A stretch of 10,769 nucleotides of DNA. Origin: Kiritimatiellia bacterium. GTDB lineage: Bacteria > Verrucomicrobiota > Kiritimatiellia > RFP12 > UBA1067. The stretch is taken from assembly GCA_017999015.1 (NCBI GenBank), contig JAGOBZ010000078.1, positions 1-10,769 on the forward strand, read 5' to 3'. Shown here in pieces: positions 5,836 to 10,769 of the stretch. Each line of letters begins with the position of its first letter. Position 1 is the stretch's first letter. The notes beneath the pieces are model-generated. The model searched no databases and had not been told where the DNA came from. It was given only the letters and a program-made list of their open reading frames with translations. The position numbers and the translations under genes are program-made.

Positions 5836-5860
5836 GAACGCTCAACGTTCAACGCTCAAG
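5836..5860. repeat. Heptanucleotide tandem array D
   Basis: On the minus strand: TTGAGCG, TTGAACG, TTGAGCG, TTC. It has the same orientation as array C and the same 22-bp sequence follows after 8 bp. It lies between hicA and the end of leuS. Confidence 0.83.
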
Positions 5861-5868
5861 TTTCGTAA

Positions 5869-5890
5869 GGGGTGAAAGCGACGCGCCGGG
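5869..5890 (+). repeat. 22-bp direct repeat, copy 2, downstream of heptad array D
   Basis: Identical to 4821-4842. Weak similarity continues a few bases further in both copies (CGAT..TGT..CGG) and then ends. The two copies enclose about 1.03 kb containing the SUMF1 remnant and hicBA. Confidence 0.85.
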
Positions 5891-5938
5891 CGATCTGTCG
5901 GAACACTTTCCGCGCGTCTGCCTTGTGCTCGATTCACA

Positions 5939-5960
5939 TCGCGGACGGGGCCGTCCGCGA
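5939..5960 (-). terminator. GC-rich inverted repeat 9 bp after the leuS stop, probable terminator
   Basis: TCGCGGACGG, two G, then CCGTCCGCGA: a perfect 10-bp dyad, realistically a 9-bp stem with a 4-nt loop. The leuS TGA is at 5970-5972. No T-run follows on the minus strand, so it is either a non-canonical terminator or a 3'-end-stabilising hairpin. Confidence 0.55.
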
Positions 5961-5969
5961 CCCCGGCGC

Positions 5970-8540
<2,571 letters not shown>

Positions 8541-8570
8541 GTCCGAACCCCGTTCGTTAATGAAAGTTTG

Positions 8571-8599
8571 AGTGTACCACGCGAGGGGGTGAAAATCCA
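8571..8599 (-). promoter_or_regulatory. Possible leuS promoter with extended -10
   Basis: On the minus strand TG-G-TACACT (TACACT at 8576-8571) lies 30 nt before the leuS ATG. The -35 position at 17-bp spacing reads TGGATT (weak). GGTACACT is the same octamer as in the hicBA upstream region. A small hairpin GGGTG-GATTTT-CACCC overlaps the -35 region and could also be the antiporter 3' end structure. Confidence 0.35.
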
Positions 8600-8608
8600 C
8601 CCGGCAAC

Positions 8609-10714
8609 TTATACCGACCGGGCCAAAGCCATGTGAATCGCCTCAGCCGAATCCCGGCGTAGCAGAGCCGTTACGAGATCGGGATTATTGAGCGTGGCGA
8701 GCGCCGCAGCCAAGAACGAAACATACAGGCCGTTTTGAGTAGTGGGGAAGAGCGTCAGCAGCACCAGATGCACCGGCTGGTTGTCCATACCGCCGAAATC
8801 GATGCCGGGCCGCGAGACACCCAGCGCGCACACCATCTGCTCGGCAGCGTCGGTACGCCCGTGCGGCGTGGCGATGCCGTGCCCGAGCCCGGTCGACATC
8901 GCGTGCTCCCTGTCGAGAACTGCGCACAAGGCTCCTTCGCGGTCCTTGACCGCACCTTGAGCGCACAGGAGGTCGACCAGTTCTGCGATGGACGCCTCCT
9001 TGGTCGTTGCCTTCAGATTGGCGGCAATATGGTCTGGCGGCAGACGCGCCGCCACGCTCTCGCGCTTCTTCAGCACTTCCAGATCAGCGGGCACGATCTC
9101 GAACTGGGCGCGATCATCATGCAGGACAGCGCGCAGGCTGGTCAGGAACTGTTCGAAATGCGCAGCCACTTCCATCACGTTGGACTTGATCTCTGCCCGA
9201 AGCTCTCCAGGCGCGTGGATGTCGATCTGAGTCGGGGAACAGAAGATATTGATAACTTTGTCGTCTTTGCGCGCCTGATAAAGACCTTCCTCACGATTGA
9301 GCGTGTGGGTAAAGTAACCCTCATTGCGCAGTTCGCCCAGAAGCCCCTCGAGCACTAGCGACACCATCTCCGCATTCGCGAACGTGTAGCGGATCGGCTT
9401 CAACTCGGCCGTGCGTCCGTCCGCCTTTTGTTTGCGCCGAACGACACCGGAGGCCGTGCCCTTGTATACCGCGACCAGCAACGGCGGCGACAGCACGGTG
9501 GTCAACAGCGTCATCATGACCGCCACGCCGAAAACCTCGTCCGAAAGGAACCCTTGCGTTTTACCGATGCCGGCGATGATCAACGCGACCTCTCCGCGCG
9601 GCACCATGCCCACGCCGATGCGCAGGGCACCCAGCGGATTGAAGGCGCAGAGCAGCGAGGGCAGCGAGCAGCCTACCATTTTGGCCAGAACCGCAACCAC
9701 GGTGTAGATGAGCCCAAATGTCAGAATCTTGGGATCAAGCAGCAGTTTGACATTCACCATCATGCCCATCACCGCGAAAAAGACCGGCACCATCAGCGCG
9801 TAGACCGAATGCAGCTTCTCGCGGATCATGTGCGAGATGTCGGCCCGCGACAGCGCAAGCCCCACGACATACGCGCCGATGATCATCGCCAGATGGGCTT
9901 CCTCGAAAAGGCCGCCCACGACCAGCGCGAGCCCCAGCGCGGCAACGGCAATCTCAGTCTGGCCGCCCAAATGCTTGAGTCCCGACGAGACGCGCCGCGA
10001 CAGCAGGATGCCGAACACTGTTGCCCCCAGCCAGATGCCGATCGCCTTCACGGCGATGATGCCGATTTCGGCCCAGTTGATACGGCCGGTGTCCGAATGG
10101 CCCGCCGCGACCAGCGCAGTGCCGATCGCCAGCATGATGATGCCCAGCACGTCATCGATCACGGCGGCGGCCAGCGTGGTTACCCCCTCCGGCGAATCGA
10201 GCTTGCGGCTTTCCGAAAGGATGCGCGCGGTAATCGAAACCGATGTCGCCGTCGACATCACGCCCAGGAAAATGCAGGCCGGATGCAGAAAGCCGAACGT
10301 CTGACCCGGCATGACCGAGGGCAGCAGCCAGATGCCGAGCAGGTCGCCGGTTACAAACGACGCGATCACGCCGCCGACGCCCACGAGGGTACCCGCCACC
10401 GAGTAGCGCATAAACATGTGGAGGTCGGTTTCAATGCCAACGAGGAAGAGCAGGATGATCGATGCCACGGCGCAAAGTCCGTACAGTTCCGGCGAGACCG
10501 GCGTGTCGCCGACCAAGACCAGCGGGTTGAGCGCGAAAAGGCCCTGCTCAAAACCCTGGAAAGGCAGGCTCACACCGCCCAGCAGGTAAGGGCCGATGAG
10601 GATGCCGGCGCACAGTTCGCCCAGAACTCCGGGCAGCCGGATCTTTTCAAACAGCATGTTGCCGAGGCGGGCGGCAAACCAGATCAGGCCGAGCTGAATG
10701 ACGAGGGTGGACAT
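8609..10714 (-). CDS. CPA2-family cation/proton antiporter with C-terminal PTS EIIA (PtsN-like) domain
   Basis: 701 residues. Residues ~1-415 are the membrane part with about a dozen hydrophobic segments. It carries the CPA2 signatures [16 protein letters not shown] (27-42), [10 protein letters not shown], the ion-binding double aspartate D187-D188 in [12 protein letters not shown], and [16 protein letters not shown] pair is typical of electrogenic Na+/H+ exchangers of the NapA/GerN type. Residues ~425-565 form a soluble linker domain I do not recognise ([20 protein letters not shown], then [20 protein letters not shown]). Residues ~565-701 are a PTS EIIA type-2 domain with phospho-acceptor H618 in [12 protein letters not shown]. 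The likely role is inner-membrane Na+ or K+/H+ exchange gated by phosphorylation or nitrogen/carbon status; the gating is inference. ATG 10714 starts directly at the first membrane segment but has a weak ribosome site. It is followed by leuS after 68 nt. Confidence 0.95.
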   Translation of the reverse strand: MSTLVIQLGLIWFAARLGNMLFEKIRLPGVLGELCAGILIGPYLLGGVSLPFQGFEQGLFALNPLVLVGDTPVSPELYGLCAVASIILLFLVGIETDLHMFMRYSVAGTLVGVGGVIASFVTGDLLGIWLLPSVMPGQTFGFLHPACIFLGVMSTATSVSITARILSESRKLDSPEGVTTLAAAVIDDVLGIIMLAIGTALVAAGHSDTGRINWAEIGIIAVKAIGIWLGATVFGILLSRRVSSGLKHLGGQTEIAVAALGLALVVGGLFEEAHLAMIIGAYVVGLALSRADISHMIREKLHSVYALMVPVFFAVMGMMVNVKLLLDPKILTFGLIYTVVAVLAKMVGCSLPSLLCAFNPLGALRIGVGMVPRGEVALIIAGIGKTQGFLSDEVFGVAVMMTLLTTVLSPPLLVAVYKGTASGVVRRKQKADGRTAELKPIRYTFANAEMVSLVLEGLLGELRNEGYFTHTLNREEGLYQARKDDKVINIFCSPTQIDIHAPGELRAEIKSNVMEVAAHFEQFLTSLRAVLHDDRAQFEIVPADLEVLKKRESVAARLPPDHIAANLKATTKEASIAELVDLLCAQGAVKDREGALCAVLDREHAMSTGLGHGIATPHGRTDAAEQMVCALGVSRPGIDFGGMDNQPVHLVLLTLFPTTQNGLYVSFLAAALATLNNPDLVTALLRRDSAEAIHMALARSV

Positions 10715-10769
10715 ACGGCCGGTCAGCGAGGGCGCGGCGGACTCGCCGCCTGATGCGAAAACCGGACAC
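10715..10769. other. Upstream region of the antiporter gene, window edge
   Basis: 55 nt with a small inverted repeat GGCGG-ACTCG-CCGCC at 10736-10750. It could belong to the antiporter leader or to the end of an upstream gene. No clear Shine-Dalgarno precedes ATG 10714. Confidence 0.3.

Noticed and set aside
2804..5860. Heptad arrays as a CRISPR array
   Set aside because: Units are contiguous 7-mers without spacers, and no cas genes are present.
8541..8608. T-box or leader attenuator before leuS
   Set aside because: Only 68 nt separate the genes; no T-box consensus or antiterminator fold is visible.
9428..10753. 441-codon open frame on the plus strand opposite the antiporter gene
   Set aside because: Shadow frame with strongly skewed composition (Q, R, H, D); the minus-strand gene has clear motifs.

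Overview
The window is GC-rich bacterial chromosome. Gene content (a secreted parallel beta-helix protein, a formylglycine-generating-enzyme-type domain remnant, a CPA2 antiporter fused to a PTS EIIA domain) and dispersed 7-bp-period repeats suggest a member of the Planctomycetes-Verrucomicrobia-Chlamydiae group, perhaps Kiritimatiellota. That placement is an inference; there is no rRNA or other marker here beyond leuS.

Right part (5970-10769, minus strand): a two-gene housekeeping block. A 701-residue cation/proton antiporter with a C-terminal PTS EIIA domain is followed, after a 68-nt gap, by a complete leucyl-tRNA synthetase (leuS). A GC-rich dyad just past the leuS stop may be its terminator.

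Middle part (about 4116-5938): a decayed, repeat-rich strip. It holds an N-terminal TPR-like gene fragment with a frameshift, the last ~43 codons of an SUMF1/FGE-sulfatase-type domain, and a hicBA toxin-antitoxin pair (plus strand) whose toxin gene has a 1-nt frameshift. Arrays of a 7-bp unit (TTGAGCG/TTGAACG and its complement) lie here. Two of them are followed by an identical 22-bp sequence and bracket the SUMF1 remnant plus hicBA.

Left part (1-4058, minus strand): five tightly spaced genes that could be one transcription unit: mazE, mazF (ATGA overlap), a methylated-DNA--protein-cysteine methyltransferase (33-nt gap), a secreted right-handed parallel beta-helix protein, and an iron-containing alcohol dehydrogenase (2-nt gap) cut by the window edge. 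A good promoter with a dyad at its start site precedes mazE. A G10 tract at the methyltransferase/beta-helix junction puts the methyltransferase out of frame with its expected stop, and a heptad repeat array is read through in the apparent N-terminus of the beta-helix ORF.

Three coding breaks (methyltransferase end, hicA, TPR fragment) would each be repaired by adding one base to a homopolymer. They may be assembly indels rather than biology. I see no convincing new biological system; the most interesting material is the repeat family, its association with broken genes and a toxin-antitoxin pair, and the antiporter-EIIA fusion.
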